Shown: in pieces, positions 1-8,609 of the stretch
Layout: each line of letters opens with the position of its first letter
Numbering within the stretch: the first letter of the stretch is position 1
DNA from: Merismopedia glauca CCAP 1448/3
GTDB lineage: Bacteria > Cyanobacteriota > Cyanobacteriia > Cyanobacteriales > CCAP-1448
Length of the DNA: 41,115 bases
NCBI RefSeq assembly: GCF_003003775.1
Contig: NZ_PVWJ01000037.1
Span: 1-41,115, forward strand
Direction: 5' to 3'
Translations under genes and position numbers: made by a program
Notes under the pieces: generated by a model
Seen by the model: the letters and a program-made list of their open reading frames with translations, nothing else
Told to the model about the DNA's origin: nothing
Databases searched by the model: none

Positions 1-71
1 GAATCAAGGTATGAAATAGGTTGACAGCAAAAGTGGGAAGAGTGAGAGATAAGGGTAAAAGAAAACCCAAC

Positions 72-99
72 CAACAATCAACAATCAACAATCCACAAT
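72..99. repeat. heptamer tandem repeat (CAACAAT, 4 units)
   Basis: Three exact CAACAAT units and one variant (CCACAAT) end 6 bases before the cbiD start codon. It resembles the short tandem heptamer repeats found elsewhere in this window at gene borders. Confidence 0.85.
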
Positions 100-105
100 C
101 CCCTT

Positions 106-1218
106 ATGCCTCCTCGTTCCGGTTATACTTTACCAGTTTATGTAGCTGCGGCGGCTGTAGCAGCCTTAAAATGGTTAAAATCCCCTGAATTTATGCCGAC
201 GACGATCGCTATCAATCTACTTGAACCAGCGCAAACCGTAGAAATTCCGGTAGAAGAGGTAGCTGAAATCAGTAAAAACACAGCTTTAGCCATTACCCGC
301 AGCGATCCAGGAGATAATTTAGATTTAACGCGGGATATGGCGATTTGGGCGATGGTTTCTCTAAAAGTAAAGAATGGTAGTGAACCTCAGATTACTCTTG
401 AAGGTGGGGAAGGTGTCGGTAAAATCGTCGATTTAGACTATCAACCAGCTATTTACAGTTACGCGCAAAGAGTTATTTGCGAGAATTTGCAGGGATATTT
501 AAGCCCAGAAGAAAAGATTAGCGTCAAAATCATTTTCCCACAAGGCCGATCGCTTGCTACTTGTACTTCTAATAGTGCTTTTGGGGTGGTGGAAGGACTT
601 TCTCTGTTGGGAACTACCGGAATTTCTCAACCTCTGAGCGCTCCTGGGCAGCTAGAATTGTGTTTAGAGCAGTTGCGCTCAAAAGCTGCTGCGCCTGTAG
701 TTTTCTGTATTGGGGAAAATGGTCTAGATTTAGCGCAGAAAAATGGGATTAATCCTAAATACTTGGTGAAAACGGCTAACTGGCTAGGACCAATGTTAGC
801 AGAAGCCGGAGTACTCAAAATTCCTCAAGTACTGATATTTGGCTACCACGGAAAACTGATCAAACTAGCTGGAGGAATATTCCACACGCACCATCATCTA
901 GCTGATGGACGCTTGGAGATTCTAATTGCCTATGGCGCTAAAGTAGGACTAGAAATTAGTCATTTACAACAACTTTGGCATAGTGCTACCACTGAAGAGG
1001 GGTTGCAGTATTTAAGACAAATTGATGCTCACAATGGTACGGACTGGGTAAAACAAGTATATAACGCGATCGCCCAAGCCATAGATACACGCTCTCAAGC
1101 CTACATCTACAACCACTCCCAAGCACAAGTCAAAGTCGGATCTATTTTATTTGATCGCAATCGCCAAATTTTAGTTTCCTCCCCTGCGGCTACCGATCTA
1201 ATTCCAGAGTTGTGCTAA
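106..1218 (+). CDS. cbiD: cobalt-precorrin-5B (C1)-methyltransferase CbiD
   Basis: CbiD methylates C1 of the corrin ring with S-adenosylmethionine in the early-cobalt (anaerobic) route to cobalamin; it acts in the cytoplasm. The 370-residue product has the usual CbiD length and opens with the family signature RSGYTLPVYVAAAA. A glycine-rich stretch (GGEGVGKIVD, around residue 100) and the LSLLGTTGIS segment near residue 165 also fit the family. The ATG at 106 places the signature at residue 4, as expected. No cobalamin riboswitch is visible in the 105 bases upstream that are inside the window. It lies 138 bp before guaA on the same strand, so co-transcription is possible but not shown. Confidence 0.93.
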   Translation: MPPRSGYTLPVYVAAAAVAALKWLKSPEFMPTTIAINLLEPAQTVEIPVEEVAEISKNTALAITRSDPGDNLDLTRDMAIWAMVSLKVKNGSEPQITLEGGEGVGKIVDLDYQPAIYSYAQRVICENLQGYLSPEEKISVKIIFPQGRSLATCTSNSAFGVVEGLSLLGTTGISQPLSAPGQLELCLEQLRSKAAAPVVFCIGENGLDLAQKNGINPKYLVKTANWLGPMLAEAGVLKIPQVLIFGYHGKLIKLAGGIFHTHHHLADGRLEILIAYGAKVGLEISHLQQLWHSATTEEGLQYLRQIDAHNGTDWVKQVYNAIAQAIDTRSQAYIYNHSQAQVKVGSILFDRNRQILVSSPAATDLIPELC

Positions 1219-1345
1219 TCTGGTACGAATCATATATTAATAAATCTCAATAAAGTCTTAACTAGTTTTATGTTTCAAGCCACAGGGGTTTTCGCTATCA
1301 TGCTGACAAATACCCTAGCGCTTCATCATTGATATTCGTTATTTT

Positions 1346-1350
1346 AGGAG
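1346..1350 (+). promoter_or_regulatory. ribosome binding site setting the GTG start of guaA
   Basis: AGGAG lies 6 bases before the GTG at 1357. This supports a non-ATG start and the long N-terminal extension of GuaA. Confidence 0.6.
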
Positions 1351-1356
1351 CCATTA

Positions 1357-3009
1357 GTGACCCCCCCGACAGACACTCTGCAACCTAGCACAGAGGTGCT
1401 AAACACAATATCTACCGAACTAGGTCACGATAAACCGATAACAGAGGCGCTCAATCGTCAGATAGTCCTGGTTTTAGACTTTGGTTCCCAATATTCTGAA
1501 TTGATTGCTCGTCGGATTCGAGAAACTCAAGTATATTCCGAAGTAGTTTCTTACCAGACATCAGCCGCACAAATCAAAGAGCTAAATCCCAAAGGGATTA
1601 TTTTATCTGGAGGGCCTAGTTCAGTTTATGACGAATATGCCCCCAAATGCGATCGTGAGATCTGGAATTTAGGAGTTCCGGTATTGGGAGTTTGCTACGG
1701 AATGCAGTTGATGGTGCAGCAGTTAGGTGGAGATGTTAGGAAAGCTGAACGGGGAGAATATGGGAAAGCATCCCTATTTATCGACGATCCTACCGATTTA
1801 TTGACCAATGTAGAAGATGGTTCTACGATGTGGATGAGTCACGGAGACTCCTGCGTAGAGTTACCATCTGGATTTACTACCTTAGCCCATACAGATAATA
1901 CACCTTGTGCGGCGATCGCCCATCACGATCGCCAACTTTATGGCGTTCAATTTCACCCCGAAGTCGTCCATTCTATTGGTGGAATCGCTTTAATTCGCAA
2001 CTTTATTTACCATATTTGTCAGTGTCAACCCACCTGGACAACCGCAGCCTTTGTTGAAGAAGCTATTAGAGAAGTTCGGGCTAAAGTAGGCGATAAAAGA
2101 GTTTTATTGGCTCTTTCTGGAGGTGTAGATTCTTCTACCTTAGCATTTTTACTGCATAGAGCCATTGGCGATCAATTAACTTGTATGTTTATCGATCAAG
2201 GCTTCATGCGTAAGTATGAACCAGAACGGTTAGTTAAGGTATTTGAAGAGCAATTTCACATCAATGTAGAGTATGTTAACGCTAGAGACAAATTTTTGAG
2301 TGCGATCGCCAATATAACCGATCCAGAAGAAAAACGCCGCCGCATCGGACATGAATTTATCCGCGTCTTTGAAGAACAATCTAAGCGTTTAGGTCCATTT
2401 GACTATCTCGCCCAAGGCACATTATACCCAGATGTGATCGAATCTGCTGGGACTAATATTGACCCGAAAACCGGAGAAAGAGTCGCAGTCAAAATCAAGA
2501 GTCATCACAATGTCGGTGGGTTACCCAAAGACTTACAATTCAAGTTGGTAGAACCCCTCCGCAAACTCTTTAAAGATGAAGTAAGGAAAGTCGGACGTTC
2601 TATTGGTTTACCTGAAGAAATTGTCCAAAGACAGCCATTTCCAGGTCCTGGTTTAGCAATTCGGATTTTAGGCGAGGTAACCGCAGAAAGATTAAATATT
2701 CTGCGAGATGCTGACTTAATTGTCCGTCAAGAAATCAACCGTCACGGCATTTATAATGACCTATGGCAAGCTTTTGCAGTTTTACTCCCAATTCGGAGTG
2801 TGGGAGTAATGGGAGATAAACGCACCTACGCTTATCCTATCGTCTTGCGGTTTGTTTCTAGTGAAGATGGAATGACAGCAGATTGGTCTAGAGTTCCCTA
2901 TGACATTTTAGAAATTATTTCTAACCGGATTGTGAATGAAGTTAAAGGTGTCAACCGAGTGGTTTATGATATTACCTCTAAGCCACCTGGAACGATAGAG
3001 TGGGAGTAA
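1357..3009 (+). CDS. guaA: GMP synthase (glutamine-hydrolysing)
   Basis: GuaA converts XMP, ATP and glutamine to GMP in purine nucleotide synthesis. The 550-residue product has an N-terminal class I glutamine amidotransferase domain (about residues 36-222) with the nucleophile Cys113 in GVCYGMQL and the His200/Glu202 pair in QFHPEV. The ATP-pyrophosphatase domain follows with SGGVDS at 254-259, and the C-terminal dimerisation domain ends in PPGTIEWE. About 35 residues precede the usual start of the amidotransferase domain. The GTG start is supported by AGGAG 6 bases upstream. All catalytic residues are present, so the enzyme should be functional. Confidence 0.98.
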   Translation: MTPPTDTLQPSTEVLNTISTELGHDKPITEALNRQIVLVLDFGSQYSELIARRIRETQVYSEVVSYQTSAAQIKELNPKGIILSGGPSSVYDEYAPKCDREIWNLGVPVLGVCYGMQLMVQQLGGDVRKAERGEYGKASLFIDDPTDLLTNVEDGSTMWMSHGDSCVELPSGFTTLAHTDNTPCAAIAHHDRQLYGVQFHPEVVHSIGGIALIRNFIYHICQCQPTWTTAAFVEEAIREVRAKVGDKRVLLALSGGVDSSTLAFLLHRAIGDQLTCMFIDQGFMRKYEPERLVKVFEEQFHINVEYVNARDKFLSAIANITDPEEKRRRIGHEFIRVFEEQSKRLGPFDYLAQGTLYPDVIESAGTNIDPKTGERVAVKIKSHHNVGGLPKDLQFKLVEPLRKLFKDEVRKVGRSIGLPEEIVQRQPFPGPGLAIRILGEVTAERLNILRDADLIVRQEINRHGIYNDLWQAFAVLLPIRSVGVMGDKRTYAYPIVLRFVSSEDGMTADWSRVPYDILEIISNRIVNEVKGVNRVVYDITSKPPGTIEWE

Positions 3010-3022
3010 GCTGTACGGAGAT

Positions 3023-3064
3023 GGGGACAAGGGGGACAAGGGAGACAAGGGAGACAAGGGAGAG
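3023..3064. repeat. degenerate GGGACAA/GAGACAA heptamer repeat after guaA
   Basis: Purine-rich units of 7 bases (GGGGACAA, GGGAGACAA variants) begin 13 bp after the guaA stop. It is another heptamer tract touching a gene end. Confidence 0.7.
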
Positions 3065-3245
3065 ATAGTTTGATGACGCAAAAAGCTCACTCAATCGCAT
3101 ATAATCTAGCAGGGTTCCAAATAAGCTGCTCCGCATTTAAATCATATACTTGGGGCAGGCAGGATGCCTACACCACAAGAGATGAAATCAATTTCCAGAT
3201 CCAAATTAGATACGTTTTAGCTTAACTTCTGCCAAATCCTTTACT

Positions 3246-3279
3246 AACTTCTGACTTCTGACTTCTGACTTCTGACTTC
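3246..3279. repeat. TGACTTC heptamer tandem repeat
   Basis: Four exact TGACTTC units (3252-3279) follow a partial one and end 7 bases before the next start codon. The same unit recurs at the 3' ends of ftsH and of the RuvX-like gene. The rest of 3010-3286 holds a GC-rich imperfect inverted repeat near 3153 (GGGGCAGGCAGGATGCC) and an AT-rich motif (ATTTAAATCATAT, about 3136-3148) also found near 27799 and, in a diverged form, near 39838. No gene was seen there. Confidence 0.85.
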
Positions 3280-3286
3280 GTTAACT

Positions 3287-3631
3287 ATGTCATCACCATC
3301 ACTGCTGCTAAATTTAGTTGAGGGTTCTGTATCTTTCAGTTTCACCCTAGAAGCTGCGAGAAACCTGCAATCAGCCTTGACTGAACTGGTACAAAGGCTT
3401 AAATCTAGAGTTGCTCAACCTGTTGGGGGTAAACCAAGTCCCCAAAAACCGATGGAATATCAATATACAGGGGATATATTTTTAGAAATATTCTGCAATC
3501 CTAATATTTGGGCAACTCCTTTTGCTGCTAAAGTTTTAATTACGATTAGAGACGATCGCTTGCGTTTAACTACAGAAGCTGAGTTGACTAGGGTAATTGA
3601 AGATGTCAACAATTATTTAGAAAACAATTAG
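3287..3631 (+). CDS. small protein of unknown function, 114 aa
   Basis: I do not recognise this protein. It begins with a hydrophobic-polar stretch (SSPSLLLNLVEGSVSFSF), then a helical segment, a Pro/Gly-rich linker around residues 45-55 (PVGGKPSPQKP), and a mixed alpha/beta C-terminal half with an aromatic patch (YQYTGDIFLEIF). No signal peptide or membrane segment is evident. The ATG at 3287 follows directly on a heptamer repeat and has no clear Shine-Dalgarno sequence. Codon use looks like its neighbours, and a perfect palindrome 20 bp after the stop may end the transcript. It is probably a real cyanobacterial gene. Confidence 0.65.
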   Translation: MSSPSLLLNLVEGSVSFSFTLEAARNLQSALTELVQRLKSRVAQPVGGKPSPQKPMEYQYTGDIFLEIFCNPNIWATPFAAKVLITIRDDRLRLTTEAELTRVIEDVNNYLENN

Positions 3632-3650
3632 TACCCGCGCAGAATTCAAG

Positions 3651-3677
3651 TAGAGACGTAGCAATGCTACGTCTCTA
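3651..3677. repeat. perfect palindromic repeat, copy 1
   Basis: TAGAGACGTAGCA and its exact reverse complement are separated by one base (13+1+13). Near-identical copies lie at 16617-16647 and 32773-32816. It stands 20 bp after a gene stop and could form a terminator-like hairpin. Confidence 0.85.
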
Positions 3678-3728
3678 GAGAAATTATCAGCTAGGTATTT
3701 GAGAATCTCAAATTAAAAATGGCTTTAG

Positions 3729-5240
3729 ATGAACCGGATTGGTTTACCAATTTTCGTTTTGCGTCATTTGTTGAAGCGAACTGCTGACAACTTTCATTGC
3801 TGTTTATTCAAACCAGAAACGACACAATTAGCTCTTCAAAAACAGCTTTTCTCGGCTTTTCAAAGCAGTCAATATTTTAGAAGTTTTGCAGATAAATCTA
3901 TTTCTCAGTGGTCAGAAGTTCCGATTATTGAATATAAAGATATTCAATATTTAATTAGTCAGCAAATTAGTCAAAAAAACAACTTTTTTACAAACGAACC
4001 AGTTCAGTTTTATGAAAAAACTTCTGGAAGTAGATCGGCGGCTAAGCTAATTCCTTATACTAAATCTCTGCTGAATAGTTTTAATAATATGTTTTGCATT
4101 TGGGCGTATGATATTATCATCAATGCTCCCAAATTATGTAAAGGTAAGATATATTTCTGTGTCTCTCCTCAATTAGCAGAAATAAATAGTAATGAATTTG
4201 GTTTAGCTAATGATAGTGAATATTTAAATCCTTGGCTGAGGTGGTTTTTGCAGCCTTTCTTAGTATCTTCAGAGGGATTAAATCGGCTTACAGATCCAGA
4301 GTTATTTAAACACGAACTGGCAAAAAGATTACTCTTAACTGAAGATTTAGAAATTATTTCTATCTGGAATCCAACTTTTTTAAAAGTTCATTTAGATTAT
4401 ATTCAAATACATCAAGAAAGTCTATGTAAAGAACTAAAAAACAGTTTATCTAAAGAGCGATCGCAACTACTATTATCATCTGAAATTGACTGGAAAAAAA
4501 TGTGGTCGCACCTGAAAATTATCTCTTGTTGGGATAGCGCGCACGCGGCTAGTCAAGCCAACTATTTGCGATCGCTTTTCCCCACAGTCATGGTTCAAGG
4601 TAAGGGATTACTCGCCACTGAAGCACCCATGACTATCCCCTTAATTAAGGCTGCCGGATGCGTACCAATGCTGACAGAAGTATTTTTTGAATTTGTCGAT
4701 GAAGCCGGAAAAATTCATTTACTTCATGAGTTAGAAATTGGGGCAACTTATGAAATTATTTTGTCACAAAAAGGAGGATTATATAGATATAAGATAGGCG
4801 ATCGCGTGCGAGTTACTCACTATTATCTCAATACTCCCTGTCTAGAATTTATCGGACGCAGTGCAGCCATTAGCGACCTAGTTGGAGAAAAGCTACACGA
4901 AGATTTTGTCAAAGATTGTTTGATAAAACTGGATTTGAAAGATACTTTCTTTCAATCATTATTACCAGTTATAGAACCTATTTCCCACTATGTTTTATTA
5001 TTAGATAAAACGCAAGAAGATTCTGAACAAATGGCTAATAGATTTGATACTCTTCTCCAAGAAGCATATCACTATCGTCAAGCTAGATTGTTAGGACAAT
5101 TAGCACCTATTCAGGTATTAGTATCGTCAAACATTTCAGATTTAGTAGTTAAATATCAAATCAAAGCTGGAAAAAAGTGGGGAGATATCAAACACCAATT
5201 TATTCTCAATCCAGTCATCGATATCAAATTAATATTTTAG
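3729..5240 (+). CDS. GH3-family acyl-acid amido synthetase-like protein
   Basis: The 503-residue product looks like a bacterial member of the GH3 family, adenylating enzymes of the ANL superfamily; plant members join amino acids to jasmonate or auxin. What I see: an ATP-binding loop FYEKTSGSRSAAKLIPYT near residue 100, the LLATEAPMTIP segment near residue 290, and YRYKIGDRVRV near residue 355, equivalent to the ANL hinge motif. The N-terminal region (first 90 residues) is helical, as in GH3 proteins. It stands alone, with convergent and unrelated neighbours, so the substrate cannot be guessed from context. Bacterial GH3 proteins have few assigned substrates. Its AT-rich codon use is only slightly unlike that of guaA. 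Confidence 0.82.
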   Translation: MNRIGLPIFVLRHLLKRTADNFHCCLFKPETTQLALQKQLFSAFQSSQYFRSFADKSISQWSEVPIIEYKDIQYLISQQISQKNNFFTNEPVQFYEKTSGSRSAAKLIPYTKSLLNSFNNMFCIWAYDIIINAPKLCKGKIYFCVSPQLAEINSNEFGLANDSEYLNPWLRWFLQPFLVSSEGLNRLTDPELFKHELAKRLLLTEDLEIISIWNPTFLKVHLDYIQIHQESLCKELKNSLSKERSQLLLSSEIDWKKMWSHLKIISCWDSAHAASQANYLRSLFPTVMVQGKGLLATEAPMTIPLIKAAGCVPMLTEVFFEFVDEAGKIHLLHELEIGATYEIILSQKGGLYRYKIGDRVRVTHYYLNTPCLEFIGRSAAISDLVGEKLHEDFVKDCLIKLDLKDTFFQSLLPVIEPISHYVLLLDKTQEDSEQMANRFDTLLQEAYHYRQARLLGQLAPIQVLVSSNISDLVVKYQIKAGKKWGDIKHQFILNPVIDIKLIF

Positions 5241-5254
5241 TTAAATCTGAAGAA

Positions 5255-5281
5255 AGCGTATAGCTAGATTTGCCATACGCT
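5255..5281. terminator. hairpin between convergent genes
   Basis: AGCGTAT and ATACGCT form a 7-bp stem with a 13-base loop in the 78-bp gap between the GH3 gene and the convergent gene ending at 5319. It could serve both strands. No strong T-run follows. Confidence 0.45.
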
Positions 5282-5318
5282 CTATATTTACAGTCAATAT
5301 TTGAGAAACTACTCAAAT

Positions 5319-6128
5319 TTAAAATGCTCTAGTAACGTTGACTGCTACATTATTGAACCCACTTACAGAACTTCCTCTAGAAGGAAAAGTTTGAGGACTG
5401 ATTAACACCAGCTTTACTGCATATACCCCAGGTCCTCCCTTAACAATAGCTTCGGTAATTTTAAACTTGATAGATTGACCTGGAGAGATGGGTAAAACCT
5501 CTTTGAAAGTATCTGTGCGCGTCGTCACATTCGTAACAACTAACCTCAATTGAGAAGTAGAAACTCTAGTCAAGGGTGCAGTGTAGGCATAATCAAAACT
5601 TAACACGACCGAAGACAGTCTCTTAATATCTTCTTGACTGAGATTGGGGGAAAAAGCAGAAGTACCGCTACAGGTTACCGGTGGAGGAACAATGGCTACA
5701 CTAGAACCACATAAAACCCCAAAATTCTCCTTAAAAAAGAAGTTGAAAACCCCTGTATTGATGTCTCCTTCAGGTCTACCAACACCACCATTAACATACA
5801 CAAAGTTTTCCACTAATACAGGTAAAACTACTGTAGAGTTGGTGGGGCTAAACGGAGCCTTTAAAAAATTGCTAAATCGGTCGGAAATTTGCTTACCAGA
5901 ACTATCTGGAAGAGGGTCGTTTGGACTAGCTTGAGCTATTAAATTGCCTGAATTTATAGCGTTAGAGCCATTTTCCCGATCGCTTGAGGCTAAAGTTGCA
6001 GCACTGGTGCTATAGATACTAGCTAAACAAATAAATCCAGCAAGTGTCATATTCCAGGAGCAATTTCGGAAATTAAGCATAAATCCTCGGTTCCGTATTT
6101 GATTTAAAACAGCAAAGACTTTCCTCAC
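5319..6128 (-). CDS. exported protein of unknown function
   Basis: The 269-residue product has an N-terminal export signal. The hydrophobic core is MTLAGFICLASIYSTSA (about residues 27-43), followed by a probable Ala-X-Ala cleavage region. An alternative ATG at 6080 (MLNFRNCSW) would give a more typical signal peptide, so the true start may be 6080. The mature part is rich in beta-type Val/Thr/Ser patterns, has two Cys residues (GVLCGS and PVTCSG) that could form a disulphide, and no membrane segments. I recognise no family. It diverges from dacB with about 150 bp between likely starts; both products are exported, but no functional link is shown. Confidence 0.7.
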   Translation of the reverse strand: MRKVFAVLNQIRNRGFMLNFRNCSWNMTLAGFICLASIYSTSAATLASSDRENGSNAINSGNLIAQASPNDPLPDSSGKQISDRFSNFLKAPFSPTNSTVVLPVLVENFVYVNGGVGRPEGDINTGVFNFFFKENFGVLCGSSVAIVPPPVTCSGTSAFSPNLSQEDIKRLSSVVLSFDYAYTAPLTRVSTSQLRLVVTNVTTRTDTFKEVLPISPGQSIKFKITEAIVKGGPGVYAVKLVLISPQTFPSRGSSVSGFNNVAVNVTRAF

Positions 6129-6277
6129 TACGATTGTGTAGGCTAGCTTTGTCCTGCGTGTTATCCGCTAGAGAACTACAGGTCTTTAATTGCACATTCC
6201 GCAATATTGCATGGCAAATTAGAATCAACAGACGATATGCTACGATCCACTTCCAATGCCATAGCTTCCCCGATCTT

Positions 6278-7774
6278 ATGAATTTTTATCATCTAATTGT
6301 GAACTTAAAGCCAATTTACCTGCCAATTCTGTTATTAACAGCGCAAATATCTTTAATTAAACCTGCTAGCGCTCAAAATTCAGTTCAAGCTACACCTGTA
6401 GATAATTCTAGTCCTCGTATTTGTCCAGCCAATTTACCCAGTGAAATTCAAAAGATTACCACTCGTCCCTTATTAGCCAAAGCCAGGTGGGGAATCGCAG
6501 TGGAAACCTTATCTGGTGGAAAAACTTTATATAGTCAGGAACGGGATAAATACTTTATTCCTGCTTCCAATGTGAAACTTCTCACTAGTGCTGCGGCGTT
6601 AACTCGTTTAGGATCTGATTTTCGGATTCGGACTTCTATTTATGCTACAGATTCACCAAAACAATCGCTATTATTAGTTGGTAGAGGCGATCCTAGTTTT
6701 AGTAACCCGCAGTTGAGGGAATTAGTCAGACAGCTACAAGCCAAAAACTACACGCAAATTGAAGAACTGAAGGTCAGCGATCGCTATTTTCAAGGTACTA
6801 CAACTCATCCTACTTGGGAATGGGAAGACGTACAATACTATTACGGCACGATAGTTAATAGTCTAATTCTCAATCAAAATGCCGTAGGATTGACTATATA
6901 TCCGCAAAAAGTTGGTAATCCCTTAAATTATGTCTGGAGCGATCCTTTAGCTGTCTGGGGAAGACCTGTAGCCAACGAAAGCCTCACCTCTGAGGCAAAT
7001 TCAGCAGCTAATCTCCAATTAATTGGAATTCCTGGCAAATCTCTCCTCAAAATTCAAGGACAATTACCTGTAGGAAGTCAACCAGAGTCTCAATCTCTAG
7101 CAGTTATCGATCCTGCCAAGTATTTTACAGATAGTTTTCAGGTAGCATTGTTATCTGTCGGAATTAAGGTTAAAGCGGTCAAATTCCTTTCCACAACGGA
7201 AGCGCCAAACCCAGAAACAGAAGTAGCATTTGTCGAATCTCCCCCATTAACTGACTTGTTAATGGAAGTGAACCAAAATAGCAATAATCTGTATTCAGAG
7301 GTACTATTGCGGACATTAGGAGCTATAAAACAGCCAAAACAAGATTATGATGTATCTGTTGTCGGTTTATCAACCATTAAAGACACCCTCAAACAGATTG
7401 GAGTCGATCCCCAAAGCTATATAATTGTCGATGGTTCTGGATTATCTCGCCACAATTTAGTTAGTCCCGATAGCTTGATTCAAACCCTGAAAGCGATGGA
7501 TAAATCGCCTTATGCTAGTGTTTACCGCCAATCTTTACCCGCATCTGGAATGAATGGAACTTTAAAAAACAGATTTGGGAATGCAGTCAACCTCATTCAA
7601 GCTAAAACAGGAACTATGACTGGGGTAGTTGCCTTATCTGGTTATATCACCCCAACAGATTATGAACCATTAGTTTTCAGCATTATAGTCAACCAATCAG
7701 ACCAAAAAGCGATCGCCACTCGTCAATCGATAGATGAGGTGGTAATTTTATTAACTAGGTTGCGAAGATGCTAA
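6278..7774 (+). CDS. dacB: D-alanyl-D-alanine carboxypeptidase/endopeptidase (PBP4 type, S13 family)
   Basis: DacB trims peptidoglycan stem peptides in the periplasm. I chose the ATG at 6278 rather than upstream in-frame codons because it starts a clear signal peptide (hydrophobic residues 13-27, cleavage near ASA-QN at about 32); the region before it reads as non-coding. The 498-residue product carries the three penicillin-binding motifs: SxxK as Ser97-Asn-Val-Lys100, SxN in NQNSNNLYSEV, and KTG in QAKTGTMTG. A long insert between the first and second motifs is typical of PBP4-class enzymes. All catalytic residues are present. It ends 49 bp before the toxin-antitoxin pair. Confidence 0.93.
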   Translation: MNFYHLIVNLKPIYLPILLLTAQISLIKPASAQNSVQATPVDNSSPRICPANLPSEIQKITTRPLLAKARWGIAVETLSGGKTLYSQERDKYFIPASNVKLLTSAAALTRLGSDFRIRTSIYATDSPKQSLLLVGRGDPSFSNPQLRELVRQLQAKNYTQIEELKVSDRYFQGTTTHPTWEWEDVQYYYGTIVNSLILNQNAVGLTIYPQKVGNPLNYVWSDPLAVWGRPVANESLTSEANSAANLQLIGIPGKSLLKIQGQLPVGSQPESQSLAVIDPAKYFTDSFQVALLSVGIKVKAVKFLSTTEAPNPETEVAFVESPPLTDLLMEVNQNSNNLYSEVLLRTLGAIKQPKQDYDVSVVGLSTIKDTLKQIGVDPQSYIIVDGSGLSRHNLVSPDSLIQTLKAMDKSPYASVYRQSLPASGMNGTLKNRFGNAVNLIQAKTGTMTGVVALSGYITPTDYEPLVFSIIVNQSDQKAIATRQSIDEVVILLTRLRRC

Positions 7775-7793
7775 TTTAGGCAGTTTATATTAC

Positions 7794-7815
7794 GCTAAAC
7801 TTAGTTTAGCTAAGT
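7794..7815. promoter_or_regulatory. palindromic operator candidate of the toxin-antitoxin pair
   Basis: GCTAAACT and AGTTTAGC form an inverted repeat around one base (7794-7810), overlapping a second one, CTTAG...CTAAG (7801-7815). It lies 8 bases before the antitoxin start. Phd/YefM antitoxins bind palindromes in their own promoters, so this is a plausible autoregulatory site (inference). Confidence 0.5.
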
Positions 7816-7823
7816 AATTAACT

Positions 7824-8084
7824 ATGAAAATAATTAATATTCACCAAGCTAAAACCACCCTCTCTCAACTGATTGAATCGGTGTTGGCTGGAGAGGAGGT
7901 AATTGTCAGCAAAGCAGGTAAACCCCTAGTACGGCTGATACCCTATCAGCCAGAGAAAAAAAACAGAACCCCTGGTTACTGGGAAGGTAAAGTCAAGATG
8001 GCTGATGATTTTGACGATCCATTACCTCCAGAGATTTTAGCTGGTTTTATGGGTGTAAGCACAGAAGATGAAATTACTTCTTGA
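7824..8084 (+). CDS. Phd/YefM-family antitoxin
   Basis: The 86-residue product would bind and neutralise the PIN toxin encoded next to it and repress the shared promoter. The N-terminal half fits the Phd/YefM fold: MKIINIHQAKTTLSQLIE, then VLAGEEVIVSKAGKPLVRLI, the usual conserved block. The C-terminal 40 residues are acidic and Pro-rich, as expected of the toxin-wrapping tail. The gene overlaps the toxin gene by 17 bp, which suggests coupled translation. A palindrome lies just upstream. Confidence 0.9.
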   Translation: MKIINIHQAKTTLSQLIESVLAGEEVIVSKAGKPLVRLIPYQPEKKNRTPGYWEGKVKMADDFDDPLPPEILAGFMGVSTEDEITS

Positions 8085-8445
8085 TACTCATGCCTTATTG
8101 TGGTGGTTGAGTAAAGATGCCAAGTTATCTCAAGGTGCTATGGAAGCAATCTCTAACCCAGATAATTTAGTGTTTGTCAGTGCAGCTAGTGCTTGGGAGA
8201 TTGCGATTAAGAAAGCGATCGGTAAATTGACAGCGCCAGATAATTTGAAAGAAGCCTTAGATGCCAATAATTTCCTAGAACTTCCGATTACCATAGAACA
8301 TTGCCAAACTCTCTACCAACTACCTTTACATCATCAAGATCCTTTCGATCGCATTATGTTGGCACAAGCAATGAGTGAGAGGTTAATCTTGGTAAGTCGG
8401 GATGCCAAATTTACTCTTTATGAAATATCCATGCTTCAGGCATAG
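8068..8445 (+). CDS. PIN-domain toxin (VapC-like ribonuclease)
   Basis: The 125-residue product is a PIN-domain RNase predicted to cleave RNA using Mg2+. Acidic residues of the active site are visible: Asp6 in LLLDTHALLWWL, Glu in SAASAWEIAIKK, and Asp residues in HHQDPFDRIMLAQA and LVSRDAKF. The pattern matches the Sll0205-like PIN subgroup common in cyanobacteria. The ATG lies inside the antitoxin gene, and no other start makes sense. The domain is complete, so the pair is probably active. A strong hairpin terminator follows 42 bp downstream. Confidence 0.9.
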   Translation: MKLLLDTHALLWWLSKDAKLSQGAMEAISNPDNLVFVSAASAWEIAIKKAIGKLTAPDNLKEALDANNFLELPITIEHCQTLYQLPLHHQDPFDRIMLAQAMSERLILVSRDAKFTLYEISMLQA

Positions 8446-8487
8446 AAAAAACTCTAATTAGCTACCTTACCAATTTCCACACCAAAG

Positions 8488-8522
8488 AAAGAGATAGCTG
8501 GTGTTGTACCAGCTATCTCTTT
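8488..8522. terminator. intrinsic terminator after the toxin gene
   Basis: A 15-bp perfect stem (left arm 488-502, right arm 508-522 within the 8-kb block) with a 5-base loop is followed by T-rich sequence. It fits a rho-independent terminator for the + strand toxin operon and may also serve the convergent ftsH. Confidence 0.85.
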
Positions 8523-8609
8523 TTCTACTCAGCTTCATTAGCTGAAAACCAACAATTGCAGCAGTAGCCAAAACACTTAGGGCATTTTCAAAGGCAAAAA
8601 CTGTTGATT

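Noticed and set aside
6134-6277. Extended N-terminus of DacB
   Set aside because: The first 48 in-frame codons lack a signal-peptide pattern and precede a clear signal peptide at ATG 6278.
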